Positions 56,634 through 63,918 of a stretch of DNA of 64,000 nucleotides are shown here, one piece after another. The position numbers and the translations under genes were made by a program. The stretch's first letter is position 1. Every line of letters starts with the position of its first letter. This DNA is from Brooklawnia sp937867175. GTDB lineage: Bacteria; Actinomycetota; Actinomycetes; Propionibacteriales; Propionibacteriaceae. The notes beneath the pieces were generated by a model that was given only the letters and a program-made list of their open reading frames with translations, was not told the origin of the DNA and did not search any database. The DNA is taken from positions 113,219-177,218 of the forward strand of contig DAISIR010000005.1 of assembly GCA_036821905.1 (NCBI GenBank), in the 5' to 3' direction.

Positions 56634-56990
56634 ATGATCTCGGATCGGTGGCCTGCGGAATGGCTGCGGGGGGTGCTGGCGGTCACGGTGCTCGCCGTCA
56701 TCGCCGAAGGCGAGACGTACGGCTACCTGATCGCCCAACGCCTCGAAGAGGCCGGCTTGGGCCAGATCAAGGGTGGCACCCTGTATCCACTGCTGAGCAG
56801 GCACGAGTCCAACGGTCTGGTGACGTCGACGTGGCGGGAGGGCGATGGTGGCCCCGGACGCAAGTTCTATCGGATTACCGCTGAAGGGGCTCGGGACTTG
56901 GACCGCCTCCGCCAAGACTGGGAGGCATTCACCACGATTACCGCGAGTCTGCTCGGCTCCCGGGTTGAGGAAGGAGACCTGCAAGGGTGA
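56634..56990 (+). CDS. PadR-family repressor
   Basis: A 118-residue winged-helix regulator (EGETYGYLIAQRLEEAGLGQIKGGTLYPLLSRHESNGLV, cited in parts: HTH about 30-65; wing GPGRKFYRITAEG) with a short C-terminal dimer helix. The ATG at 56634 is preferred over the GTG at 56598, which lies inside the operator palindrome. The stop overlaps the SulP start (GTGA), so it probably controls sulP-patatin expression. Confidence 0.88.
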   Translation: MISDRWPAEWLRGVLAVTVLAVIAEGETYGYLIAQRLEEAGLGQIKGGTLYPLLSRHESNGLVTSTWREGDGGPGRKFYRITAEGARDLDRLRQDWEAFTTITASLLGSRVEEGDLQG

Positions 56991-58735
56991 AGAATGACTA
57001 CCGGGTGGAGCCGCCGCAAGCGACGGTCGAGGAGAACATGGCGCGGGCCGCCGATGCGGTCGGCGCCCACCTGATCAGCCTGAAGGGCTTGTTCCCCGCG
57101 CTATCGGACTACCGCGGGCTGCGCCGCTCCTGGGCCAAGGACCTCATGTCGGGGCTCACCGTCGGTGTCGTCGCCCTGCCGCTGGCGCTCGGCTTCGGGG
57201 TGGCGTCCGGAGCGGGGGCGGCTGCTGGCCTGGTCACCGCGATCATCGCAGGCCTCGTCGCAGCGATCTTCGGGGGCAGCCACGTCCAGGTGTCCGGGCC
57301 CACCGGCGCCATGACCGTGGTTCTGTTGCCGGTGATCGCCCAGTACGGCGTCGGGATGGTCCCGCTGCTCGCCATCATGGCCGGCGTGCTCGTGGTCTTG
57401 ATGGCCCTGACCGCGATGGGCCGGTCGATCGAGATGATTCCGCTCCCTGTCGTGGAGGGCTTCACCTTCGGCATCGGGATCATCATCATCCTGCAACAGT
57501 TGCCGCTGCTCCTGGGCACACCCAAGGGGGAAGCCGAATCAACCCTGATGTCGTCGTGGTTGACCCTCACCGACACCGATTGGACGGTGGCAGTCGCCCC
57601 GCTGCTGGTCGCTGCGCTGGTCATCGCCCTACACGTGGTGGGGATGCGGTTCCTGCCCCGGGTGCCGATCGCGCTGGTCGCGATCGTGGTCGCCACCATC
57701 GTCGTCGAACTGGCCCACCTCGACGTCGCTCGCATCGGGGCGCTGCCCACCGCGCTGCCGGCCCCCAGATTACCGGTCGTCAGCTTCGAGTTGCTCCAGC
57801 AACTGCTGGCCCCGGCGTTGGCCGTTGCTGCCCTCGCCGCCCTGGAGTCGTTGTTGTCCGCCCGGGTGGCCGACGCGATGGTCCCCGACCTGGGCCGGAC
57901 CAACCCCGACCGGGAACTCCTCGGGCAAGGTCTAGCTAACATCGCCGCCGGCGTCTTCGGGGGCATCCCCGCCACCGGCGCCATCGCCCGCACTGCCGTC
58001 AACGTCCGCGGCGGCGCCCGGACGCGGGTGGCAGCCATCGCGCACGCCGGCGTCCTGCTTGTCGTCCTGCTCGCTCTCGGCCCGATCGTGGCCCGCATCC
58101 CGATGGCCGCCCTCGGCGCCGTGCTCGTGATGACTGCGGTGCGCATGGTCAGCCCCCGCGTCGTCCGGACCCTGTTCAATACCACCCGCGCCGACCGGAA
58201 CACCTTCCTGATGACTCTGACCGCCACCATTGTGCTCGACCTAGTGATGGCCGTGCTGCTCGGCCTTGCGATGGCGGCGCTGATGAGCCTGCGCCACATG
58301 GCCACCTACTCGGTCGTCCGCCGCCAGTATCTACCCGCCGACACCCGCGAGGGCATCGTCGACTGGACCGAGGCAACCGAACACCTCCGCGACCGGGTCG
58401 CCCTGTATCGCCTCGACGGAGCGCTCTTCTACGGCAACGCACGTCGCTTCGCCGACCAGGTCCTTGATGTCGAAGATGTCGACGTCGTCATCGTCCGCTG
58501 TCACCGCATGAACATCCTCGACGCATCCGGCGCTGACGCCCTCAAGGACGTCGCCAAACAACTCCGCCGTCGGGGCATCCCCGTGATCGTCCAAGGCATG
58601 ACCGACGCCCAACGACGCACCGTCACCAACATGAAGGCCGTCCCACCCGAGGCCCACGTCCTCGAACTCTCCGAGGCTCTCGTCGCCGCCGAACAGATCT
58701 GTGCCACGGCCTACCATGAGGTGCATGAGTACTGA
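56987..58735 (+). CDS. SulP-family anion transporter with STAS domain
   Basis: A 582-residue permease. The N-terminal SLC26/SulP core (about 50-440, LMSGLTVGVVALPLALGFG, HVQVSGPTGAMT) has about 14 helices. The C-terminal STAS domain (about 465-560, VALYRLDGALFYGNA, MNILDASGADAL) is present. Substrate may be sulfate, bicarbonate or another anion. It is coupled to PadR and overlaps the patatin gene. Confidence 0.93.
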   Translation: MKNDYRVEPPQATVEENMARAADAVGAHLISLKGLFPALSDYRGLRRSWAKDLMSGLTVGVVALPLALGFGVASGAGAAAGLVTAIIAGLVAAIFGGSHVQVSGPTGAMTVVLLPVIAQYGVGMVPLLAIMAGVLVVLMALTAMGRSIEMIPLPVVEGFTFGIGIIIILQQLPLLLGTPKGEAESTLMSSWLTLTDTDWTVAVAPLLVAALVIALHVVGMRFLPRVPIALVAIVVATIVVELAHLDVARIGALPTALPAPRLPVVSFELLQQLLAPALAVAALAALESLLSARVADAMVPDLGRTNPDRELLGQGLANIAAGVFGGIPATGAIARTAVNVRGGARTRVAAIAHAGVLLVVLLALGPIVARIPMAALGAVLVMTAVRMVSPRVVRTLFNTTRADRNTFLMTLTATIVLDLVMAVLLGLAMAALMSLRHMATYSVVRRQYLPADTREGIVDWTEATEHLRDRVALYRLDGALFYGNARRFADQVLDVEDVDVVIVRCHRMNILDASGADALKDVAKQLRRRGIPVIVQGMTDAQRRTVTNMKAVPPEAHVLELSEALVAAEQICATAYHEVHEY

Positions 58736-59735
58736 CCACAGCAAGGTGGCAATCGCCCTTGGTGGCGGCGGGGCTCGCGGCTACGCGCACATCGGCGTGT
58801 TGGAAGAGTTGGCAGCCCGCGACTATCAGGTCGTCCGAGTCGCTGGTACCTCGATGGGTGCGGTCGTCGGCGCCCTGTTCGCCTCCGGCCATTTGCCCGA
58901 GTTCACCGAGTGGGTGTTGGAGCTGCGCCGACGCAGCGACGTACTCAGGCTGCTGGGTCCCAACGTCTCGGGGCCGAGCCCAATCAAGATCGAGCGTGTC
59001 CTGTCGCGGGTCAACGAAATCATCGGCGTGCAGCGGATCGAGGACCTGCCGATCCCCTTCACCGCCGTCGCGACAGACCTGTGGGCCCGCCGCGAGGTGT
59101 GGTTCAACTCCGGCCCGATCGACCCGGCGCTCCGCGCCTCGATTGCAATCCCGGGGGTGTTCCCCCCGATCGCACTCAACGGGCGCCTGCTCGTCGACGG
59201 CGGCGTCTCCAACCAAGTGCCGGTGAGCGTGCTCGCCTCCTCCGTCGCGGACCTGACCGTGGCAGTCACCTTGGACGGACACGCAGCAGTTGCCCAGCGC
59301 GGCGAGGGCCTTCCTGTCCACACCTCATCTGACGAGGAGGACGCCGCTGTCTGGTCGGACCGGTTGCGGACGAGCATGGGCAAGCTGATGGAGGCCGAGC
59401 CGATGCGCTCCATCGCCGCCCGAATGGCCGCCCGGCCCCTACGGCAGCGCGGCGAGAGCGGGGACCACTCAGTGGCCGAACTGTTCGAAGAGCTACCAAC
59501 CGGACTGCGTACGACCGACGTGGCAACCCAGTCACTGGAGGTGCTGATGGCGATCGTGCAGCGCTACCAGTTGGCATCCTTCCCCACCGACGCACTCGTG
59601 GTCGTACCGCACGATTCGGTGGGCACGATGGACTTCCATCTGGCCGCCGACCAGATCGAGCTCGGCCGCAGGTTGGCCGCCGAAGCATTCGACCGGGCCG
59701 GTATGGTCTCTGGCCTCCAGGACTTCAACAGCTGA
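58725..59735 (+). CDS. Patatin-like phospholipase
   Basis: A 336-residue lipid acyl hydrolase: oxyanion hole GGGGARGYAHIGVL (about 12-25), nucleophile elbow GTSMG (about 40), and catalytic Asp in LVDGGVSNQVP (about 160). The ATG at 58725 is chosen because the family N-terminus starts soon after and it overlaps the SulP end by 11 nt. Its link to an anion carrier and PadR is unexplained. Confidence 0.9.
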   Translation: MSTDHSKVAIALGGGGARGYAHIGVLEELAARDYQVVRVAGTSMGAVVGALFASGHLPEFTEWVLELRRRSDVLRLLGPNVSGPSPIKIERVLSRVNEIIGVQRIEDLPIPFTAVATDLWARREVWFNSGPIDPALRASIAIPGVFPPIALNGRLLVDGGVSNQVPVSVLASSVADLTVAVTLDGHAAVAQRGEGLPVHTSSDEEDAAVWSDRLRTSMGKLMEAEPMRSIAARMAARPLRQRGESGDHSVAELFEELPTGLRTTDVATQSLEVLMAIVQRYQLASFPTDALVVVPHDSVGTMDFHLAADQIELGRRLAAEAFDRAGMVSGLQDFNS

Positions 59736-59888
59736 CGCACTTTCAATCCGTGGGGGTTAGCCGCCCCAAGATTCCGAGAGTCGGGACAGGTTTGCTCGGG
59801 GCAGGGCCTCTCTGATCCCGCACCTCCTTGAACGCCTGACGACCGGCACCGGCTCGGGCAAGTCGCCGACCTTCGGCAAGAAGGGATG

Positions 59889-60176
59889 TCAGGCGACAGG
59901 ATCAAGCCTGCGGACGGTGGGGATGCCCGCAGCGCGTTCGGCCGCAAGGTCGTGAGCCGACTGCAGCGCCAGCCAGGCTCGGGCGGTACTCACGCCGGCC
60001 TCCTCCAGCCGCACGGCGAGGTTAGGGCTGATTCGGGCGTGGCCGTTCAGGACCCGGCTCAACGTCACGCGAGAGATCCCGAGCCGGGAGGCCGCCTCAC
60101 CCACGCTCAGCCCAAGATCTGCAAGAACGTCCTCACGCAGGATCTCACCGGGGTGCACCGGGGTCTTCATCGTCAT
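59889..60176 (-). CDS. higA: HigA-family antitoxin
   Basis: A 95-residue antitoxin of the VapI/HigA type: PVHPGEILREDVL at the N-terminus and an HTH (SVGEAASRLGISRVTLSRVLNG, cited in parts: about 24-45). It follows the toxin gene, the usual HigBA order. GGAGG 9 nt before the ATG. Confidence 0.93.
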   Translation of the reverse strand: MTMKTPVHPGEILREDVLADLGLSVGEAASRLGISRVTLSRVLNGHARISPNLAVRLEEAGVSTARAWLALQSAHDLAAERAAGIPTVRRLDPVA

Positions 60177-60193
60177 TGCTGTTCACCTCCTAG

Positions 60194-60472
60194 TCAGTGA
60201 TGGTCCTGATAGTCGACAAGTTCCACGTCACTTTCGAGGAAGCGGAATGCGACTCGCCAGTTGCCGTTCACCCAGATCGACCAGTGACCAGCCAAGTCCC
60301 CTTTGAGGGGGTGCGTCTGGAACGACGGGATCGCGAGGTCTTCCGGGCTCTGCGCCACGTCCAATAGTGACAAGATGCGCAGCAATTTGGGAATATGGGC
60401 AGCTTGCACGCCCTTCTTCGAACCGTCGCGATAGAGCCGCTCCAGACCCTTGTGCCGGAAGCTGACGATCAC
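60194..60472 (-). CDS. higB: HigB-family toxin
   Basis: A 92-residue RelE-fold ribonuclease toxin. HigB signatures KGLERLY, HPLKGDLAGHWSIWVNGNWRV and VDYQDHH are intact (cited in parts). GTG start exactly 6 nt after a -10 TACGCT, with an overlapping palindrome, so it is probably leaderless and autoregulated. Confidence 0.93.
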   Translation of the reverse strand: MIVSFRHKGLERLYRDGSKKGVQAAHIPKLLRILSLLDVAQSPEDLAIPSFQTHPLKGDLAGHWSIWVNGNWRVAFRFLESDVELVDYQDHH

Positions 60473-60478
60473 AAATCA

Positions 60479-60498
60479 AGCGTATCGCCCAACGATAC
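60479..60498 (-). promoter_or_regulatory. higBA promoter and operator
   Basis: GTATCG-N5-CGATAC (60482-60498) overlaps the -10 TACGCT (60479-60484 on the complement), which ends 6 nt before the higB GTG. Position fits HigA/HigBA autorepression. Confidence 0.6.
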
Positions 60499-60788
60499 AC
60501 GCTACAAGGTTGGGGTCGACCACCCGAACTGCAAACACGTGAGCGACCAACCTTCGCAACCTGATCTCTCGAACCAGGCACTCGCGGTGGTCCCCACAAC
60601 GGCATCAGCGGACACACAACCCTGGCCACGATTGATCGCACCGGATGCGGCATGTGCGGTCGTTCCGCTTGTAGGGATTGACACCCCTCTGCCAGCAAGT
60701 TAACTTGGGATGGTGGAGGAACCCATCATCGCCTCGTCGTCATCGTCCATGCAATGAGGGCCCGCGAGAAGTTCCTGAGGTGATGATC
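60499..60788. other. Intergenic region with a housekeeping-type promoter and a short repeat
   Basis: On the + strand TTGACA (60677-60682), 17 nt, TAACTT (60700-60705) is a good sigma-70-type promoter for the 89-residue gene downstream. A repeat CGCACCGGATGCGGCA at 60637-60652 (extended to 60660) recurs downstream. No gene otherwise. Confidence 0.6.
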
Positions 60789-61058
60789 ATGCCGCGCACA
60801 GTTGAGGAGATCCTGCAGCACGCCGATGAGCTGGCGGAGCGCTTCGAGTCCTATGAGCCGAACCCTGCCGACGAACTCGACCCCGGTGCTGTCACCTTGT
60901 TGCGCGCTGCGGTCGCTGAGCGTTCCGAAGCTGAGCGTCACCTGCTGGAGGCGGTGCGTGCGGCGCGTGAGGCCGGGATGCCGTGGTCGGCGATCGGTTC
61001 CTTCGTGGGTACCAGCGGTGAGGCCGCCCGTCAGCGTTATGGGAAGAAGGTTGCCTGA
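60789..61058 (+). CDS. Small helical HTH-like protein, unrecognised function
   Basis: An 89-residue acidic protein. A long helix at about 1-60 (TVEEILQHADELAERFESYE in parts) is followed by an HTH-like end (MPWSAIGSFVGTSGEAARQRYG, about 63-83, cited in part). ATG behind GAGG with 8 nt; a strong promoter lies upstream. It may be an antitoxin-like or regulatory protein given the toxin-antitoxin neighbours, but no toxin gene adjoins it. Confidence 0.7.
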   Translation: MPRTVEEILQHADELAERFESYEPNPADELDPGAVTLLRAAVAERSEAERHLLEAVRAAREAGMPWSAIGSFVGTSGEAARQRYGKKVA

Positions 61059-61096
61059 TCGGCTCAGGTGCCCGGTGCCATATATGCAGCCAGAAT

Positions 61097-61510
61097 CTAA
61101 TTGGGGTGCCGGTCCAGGTTCTTGCGGGCCCGGTCGTAACGCATCGTGGTGCGTGGGTCAGCGTGCCGGGCGGCGATCTGGGCATCACGCAGGTCGGCAC
61201 CGGCATCCAACATCGTGGCGCCGCAGGCTTCGAAGATTCGCAGGCCCAGCAATCCAAGCATGGTCACCAGGGCGTGGAAGTTGCGGACTTCCTGCATCCA
61301 ACGCACGTACAACTCGACCTGCGCTCGGCTCGCGTTCAGCGGTTCGAGGCCGCGCTCGCGGCACCAGACCAGGAAGTCCCTCAGATCCGATTCGGTGTGG
61401 ACACAGGTCTGGCCCCAATAACGAGCCAGGCAGACAGCGACCGCCCGCACCAGCGGATCGGTCGCGGCATCGATGAGGACAGGGAACAAGACAGGCTGGT
61501 TACTGGCCAT
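61097..61510 (-). pseudogene. Decayed tyrosine recombinase/integrase
   Basis: An N-terminal core-binding part (HTESDLRDFLVWCRERGLEPL, in parts) joins abruptly to catalytic-domain pieces (LLGLRIFEAC; AARHADPRTTMRYDRARKNLD). The Arg and His-x-x-Arg boxes survive, but most of the catalytic domain between them and the C-terminal tyrosine segment are missing. Only 137 codons remain. It lies between two copies of a short repeat, like a relic of an integrated element. Confidence 0.8.
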
Positions 61511-61583
61511 ACAAAATCGTGCGCCCCAAAACCGACGGCTGCTACCAGCCCGGCACGGAAGGCCGACTCTGCGAAGTTGCGAA

Positions 61584-61599
61584 CGCACCGGATGCGGCA
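61584..61599. repeat. Short intergenic repeat CGCACCGGATGCGGCA
   Basis: Exact 16-mer match to 60637-60652. A third partial copy, TGCGGCATGTGCGGT, is at 62346-62360 and matches the extended 60646-60660 sequence. Copies flank the recombinase remnant and the toxin-antitoxin genes. Confidence 0.6.
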
Positions 61600-61614
61600 A
61601 ATCCGGATATTGGG

Positions 61615-61929
61615 CTAGGCGACCCGGACGCGCTGGTCTCCCATGACATAGTCGACCTCCATGCTGCCGCCAACGGCTTCGAGGTAGCTGCGGATGGTGC
61701 CGATCTTGGCGTTCTCCAGGTCTCCGTTCTCGATCTTGGAGACCTGCCGCTGCCCCACGCCGATCCGTTCAGCGAGTTGGGCTTGGGTGTAGCCAGCCTG
61801 TTCGCGCAGTTCACGCAGACGGTACCCCCGCACTTCGGCCATCATGCGTTGCTTGTGGGCCTCGACCCGCTCGCGGTTGACGGGTCGCTTGGCGAGGTAG
61901 TCGTCCAGTGTCGTTCCCATGGTGTTCAC
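61615..61929 (-). CDS. Xre-family antitoxin of a RelE/HigB-like pair
   Basis: A 104-residue HTH protein with Xre domain (LRELREQAGYTQAQLAERIGVGQRQVSKIENG, cited in parts: about 37-70). GTG start overlaps the toxin stop (GTGA). Homologous in layout to Rv2021c, the partner of Rv2022c. Confidence 0.9.
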   Translation of the reverse strand: MNTMGTTLDDYLAKRPVNRERVEAHKQRMMAEVRGYRLRELREQAGYTQAQLAERIGVGQRQVSKIENGDLENAKIGTIRSYLEAVGGSMEVDYVMGDQRVRVA

Positions 61930-62276
61930 CGTCCTTGGAGTCTGCGTAGGTGGGCGTCGAGCAGATCGTCGGCCACCGGGATGTTCTTGCGGTACCAGCG
62001 CTGCCAGTTGCCGGCCTTGTCCCCGGCGACCAGCAGGATGGCTTGTCGTTCGGGGTCGAACGCGAACAGCACGCGCAGTTCGCTACGTCCCGATGACCCC
62101 GGTCGGAGTTCTTTCATGTTGCGATGTCGAGATGCAGTCACGGTGTCGACGAGCGGTCGCCCCAGGTTGGGACCCCGTTCGGCGAGCACCTCGATTGCCG
62201 CGACGACCTGCTCTACCGACCGGTCGTCGAGCGAGTCGAGCCAATCCTCGATGAGCCCGAGGTCCACCCGCCACAT
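61926..62276 (-). CDS. RelE/HigB-like toxin (Gp49 family)
   Basis: A 116-residue toxin of the phage-derived Gp49/HigB group: GRPLVDTV..SRHRNMKELRPGSSGRSELRVLFAFDP and GDKAGNWQRWY, cited in parts. It is toxin-first with the Xre antitoxin, like Rv2022c-Rv2021c. ATG at 62274-62276. Confidence 0.9.
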   Translation of the reverse strand: MWRVDLGLIEDWLDSLDDRSVEQVVAAIEVLAERGPNLGRPLVDTVTASRHRNMKELRPGSSGRSELRVLFAFDPERQAILLVAGDKAGNWQRWYRKNIPVADDLLDAHLRRLQGR

Positions 62277-62367
62277 GCAGACAGTTTAGAACCTGCAAGG
62301 TCTACGATCAAGTTCGTGTGCGAACTCCGAAAGGCACAAGCTGTCTGCGGCATGTGCGGTAGTTCAG

Positions 62368-62568
62368 TCAGGCTGTCTTCTCTTGGTTGAGTCTGTCCAG
62401 AATCCATGAGCGGACCAGGGTGGACGCTGGCAAGTGCTTCGCATCGGACACCTGCTGGACCTGAGCCTGCTCCTCCTCACTGAGGCGAATCGAGTACACC
62501 CTGCTCCGGTTCGGACGCGTGGGCCGCACCCCTGCCGAACAGGCGGCACGAGAGTGCTCGACCCTCAC
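62368..62568 (-). CDS. Second ribbon-helix-helix antitoxin-like protein of the trio
   Basis: A 66-residue protein whose C-terminal half is an RHH (SIRLSEEEQAQVQQVSD, LPASTLVRSWILDRL, cited in parts). GTG start overlaps the toxin stop. A basic N-terminal 28 residues may be disordered. Three overlapping genes make this the third member of an RHH-toxin-RHH module. Confidence 0.75.
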   Translation of the reverse strand: MRVEHSRAACSAGVRPTRPNRSRVYSIRLSEEEQAQVQQVSDAKHLPASTLVRSWILDRLNQEKTA

Positions 62569-62807
62569 AGCAAGAGGTCGAGGTACTGCCTGCGGGCAGG
62601 CATTGCGTGGATGACCATCTCGTCGCCGCTCTCGAAGACGAGCACGACGGTCTCCAGCAGTCGCGCACTGGTGCCGAAACCGAGGCGCAGTCCCCGTTGC
62701 GGCGGCCCATCGTCGTCGAGCGGCTCAATCCAGAAAGCCCACTCAGCAGCTTGCACTGCGTCCTCGGCCGAGATGCCGTGCTTCAGCGCACTGGCATGGA
62801 CCTTCAC
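62565..62807 (-). CDS. BrnT-like toxin candidate
   Basis: An 80-residue protein with the SALKHGISAEDAVQAAEWAFWIE helix pair and LGFGTSARLLETVVLVFESGD strands (cited in parts) that resemble BrnT-family toxins, ending PARRQYLDLLL. GTG overlaps the upstream antitoxin stop (GTGA). Toxicity is inferred from family and arrangement. Confidence 0.72.
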   Translation of the reverse strand: MKVHASALKHGISAEDAVQAAEWAFWIEPLDDDGPPQRGLRLGFGTSARLLETVVLVFESGDEMVIHAMPARRQYLDLLL

Positions 62808-63037
62808 GCCGCGAAGCGCGCCAGCGCAGCCCGGATAGCCTCCGAGCGACTCATGTCGTGCTTGGAGGCGGCGGCATCCAGGGCCTCCAGTTCCTCGGCA
62901 GTCAGCCGGACAGCGACCACCTGCATCGGCTCAGCTCCACGCCCGGGACGGCCGCGGCCACGCCTCTTCAACTCGTCGACGTCGTAGCCAGCTTCGGCCT
63001 CGTCGGCCCAGTTCTGGATCTGCTCTTCACTCACCAC
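62804..63037 (-). CDS. Ribbon-helix-helix antitoxin, first gene of the trio
   Basis: A 77-residue protein: a charged N-terminal toxin-binding arm (EEQIQNWADEAEAGYDVDEL) and a C-terminal RHH (VVAVRLTAEELEALDAAA, SRSEAIRAAL). The GTG at 63035-63037 is exactly 6 nt after a -10 TACGAT, so the operon is probably leaderless; GTG 63032-63034 is an alternative. Promoter-proximal order fits an autoregulating antitoxin. Confidence 0.85.
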   Translation of the reverse strand: MVSEEQIQNWADEAEAGYDVDELKRRGRGRPGRGAEPMQVVAVRLTAEELEALDAAASKHDMSRSEAIRAALARFAA

Positions 63038-63049
63038 ACAGTTATCGTA
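63035..63049 (-). promoter_or_regulatory. Leaderless promoter of the RHH-toxin-RHH trio
   Basis: TACGAT (complement of 63044-63049), six nucleotides, then GTG at 63035-63037. A possible -35 TGGAAC lies about 17 nt upstream. Confidence 0.55.
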
Positions 63050-63150
63050 TGACGAAAAGCATCGGCGTTCCAGACGTGAGGCTGAGCTTCGCACCAAGAT
63101 CCTCGGCTGGCGCCTGCAACCCGCCCCTGCCGCGGCATGAGCGAGCATCC

Positions 63151-63176
63151 CATACTGGGACCCGAACTGGTATGAT
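63151..63176 (+). promoter_or_regulatory. mazEF promoter and candidate operator
   Basis: CATAC (63151-63155) and GTATG (63170-63174) form an inverted repeat over a -10 TATGAT (63171-63176). The mazE ATG follows 7 nt later. Confidence 0.5.
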
Positions 63177-63183
63177 CGATGTC

Positions 63184-63417
63184 ATGACCGTACAGATCGC
63201 GATCCGTCTTCCCGACGACATGGTGGCCTTCCTCGACAAGTCCGTGGCCGCCGGCAACGCTCCCAGCCGGGCAGCGCTGGTGGCCCGTGCCGTCGAGCGC
63301 GAGATGCGCCGCCAGGTTGCCGAGCAGGACGCCGCCATCCTCCGCGAACGGGGCACCTCAGACGACCTCGACGAACTGGTCGCGTGGTCGGTCGCATACG
63401 CCACGCTTGAGGACTGA
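63184..63417 (+). CDS. mazE: MazE-like RHH antitoxin
   Basis: A 77-residue protein with an N-terminal RHH (IAIRLPDDMVAFLDKSV, SRAALVARAVEREMRRQ) and an acidic toxin-binding tail (SDDLDELVAWSVAYATLED), cited in parts. ATG at 63184, 7 nt after a -10 box. Stop is 3 nt before mazF. Confidence 0.88.
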   Translation: MTVQIAIRLPDDMVAFLDKSVAAGNAPSRAALVARAVEREMRRQVAEQDAAILRERGTSDDLDELVAWSVAYATLED

Positions 63418-63420
63418 CCC

Positions 63421-63735
63421 GTGCGCGAGATCTGCCTGGTGCGCCTGGACAAGACACGTCCCGCGGTCGTCCTGACACGGCAGGCCGCGCGAGCGGCGAT
63501 GACGAAAGTGACAATCGCGCCGATCACCTCCACCATCAAGGGCCTCTCCAGCGAGGTCCCTGTCGGACGCGCCAACGGCCTCGATCACGACGGCGTGATC
63601 TCCCTGGACAACGTCGTCACCGTTCCGAGCAAATTGCTCGGCCGAACCATCGGGTTCCTGACCTACGCCCAAGAGGCCGAACTCGCCCGGGCAGTCGTCT
63701 TGGCCTATGACCTCGACGTCCCGCTGCTCGATTGA
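63421..63735 (+). CDS. mazF: MazF-family endoribonuclease toxin
   Basis: A 104-residue PemK/MazF toxin: REICLVRLDKTRPAVVLTR with the conserved RPAVV strand, TIAPITSTI, and LDNVVTVPSKLLGRTIGFL (cited in parts). Length is typical. GTG start; coupled to mazE. Confidence 0.92.
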   Translation: MREICLVRLDKTRPAVVLTRQAARAAMTKVTIAPITSTIKGLSSEVPVGRANGLDHDGVISLDNVVTVPSKLLGRTIGFLTYAQEAELARAVVLAYDLDVPLLD

Positions 63736-63762
63736 CGAACCCGACTGGGGGTTGAACCCGGA

Positions 63763-63918
63763 TCATTGGGGGCGCTCTACGGTGCGACCGTGGCCGGGGC
63801 AGAAGACACGGACGGGCAGCCGCTTCACCATCGCCAGCGCGCCATCAGCCGGCGAAACTTTGGTGTCAGGGGCTACGCCGGATCGCAGGACCCTGACGTC
63901 CTGACATAGAGCGATAGT
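63763..63918 (-). pseudogene. Metallo-beta-lactamase-fold C-terminal remnant
   Basis: The minus strand ends with DGALAMVKRLPVRVFCPGHGRTVERPQ (in parts) before the TGA at 63763-63765. PGHG is the usual metallo-beta-lactamase-fold C-terminal histidine motif. An in-frame TGA at 63919-63921 leaves only about 50 codons and no start, so this is a fragment. Confidence 0.4.
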
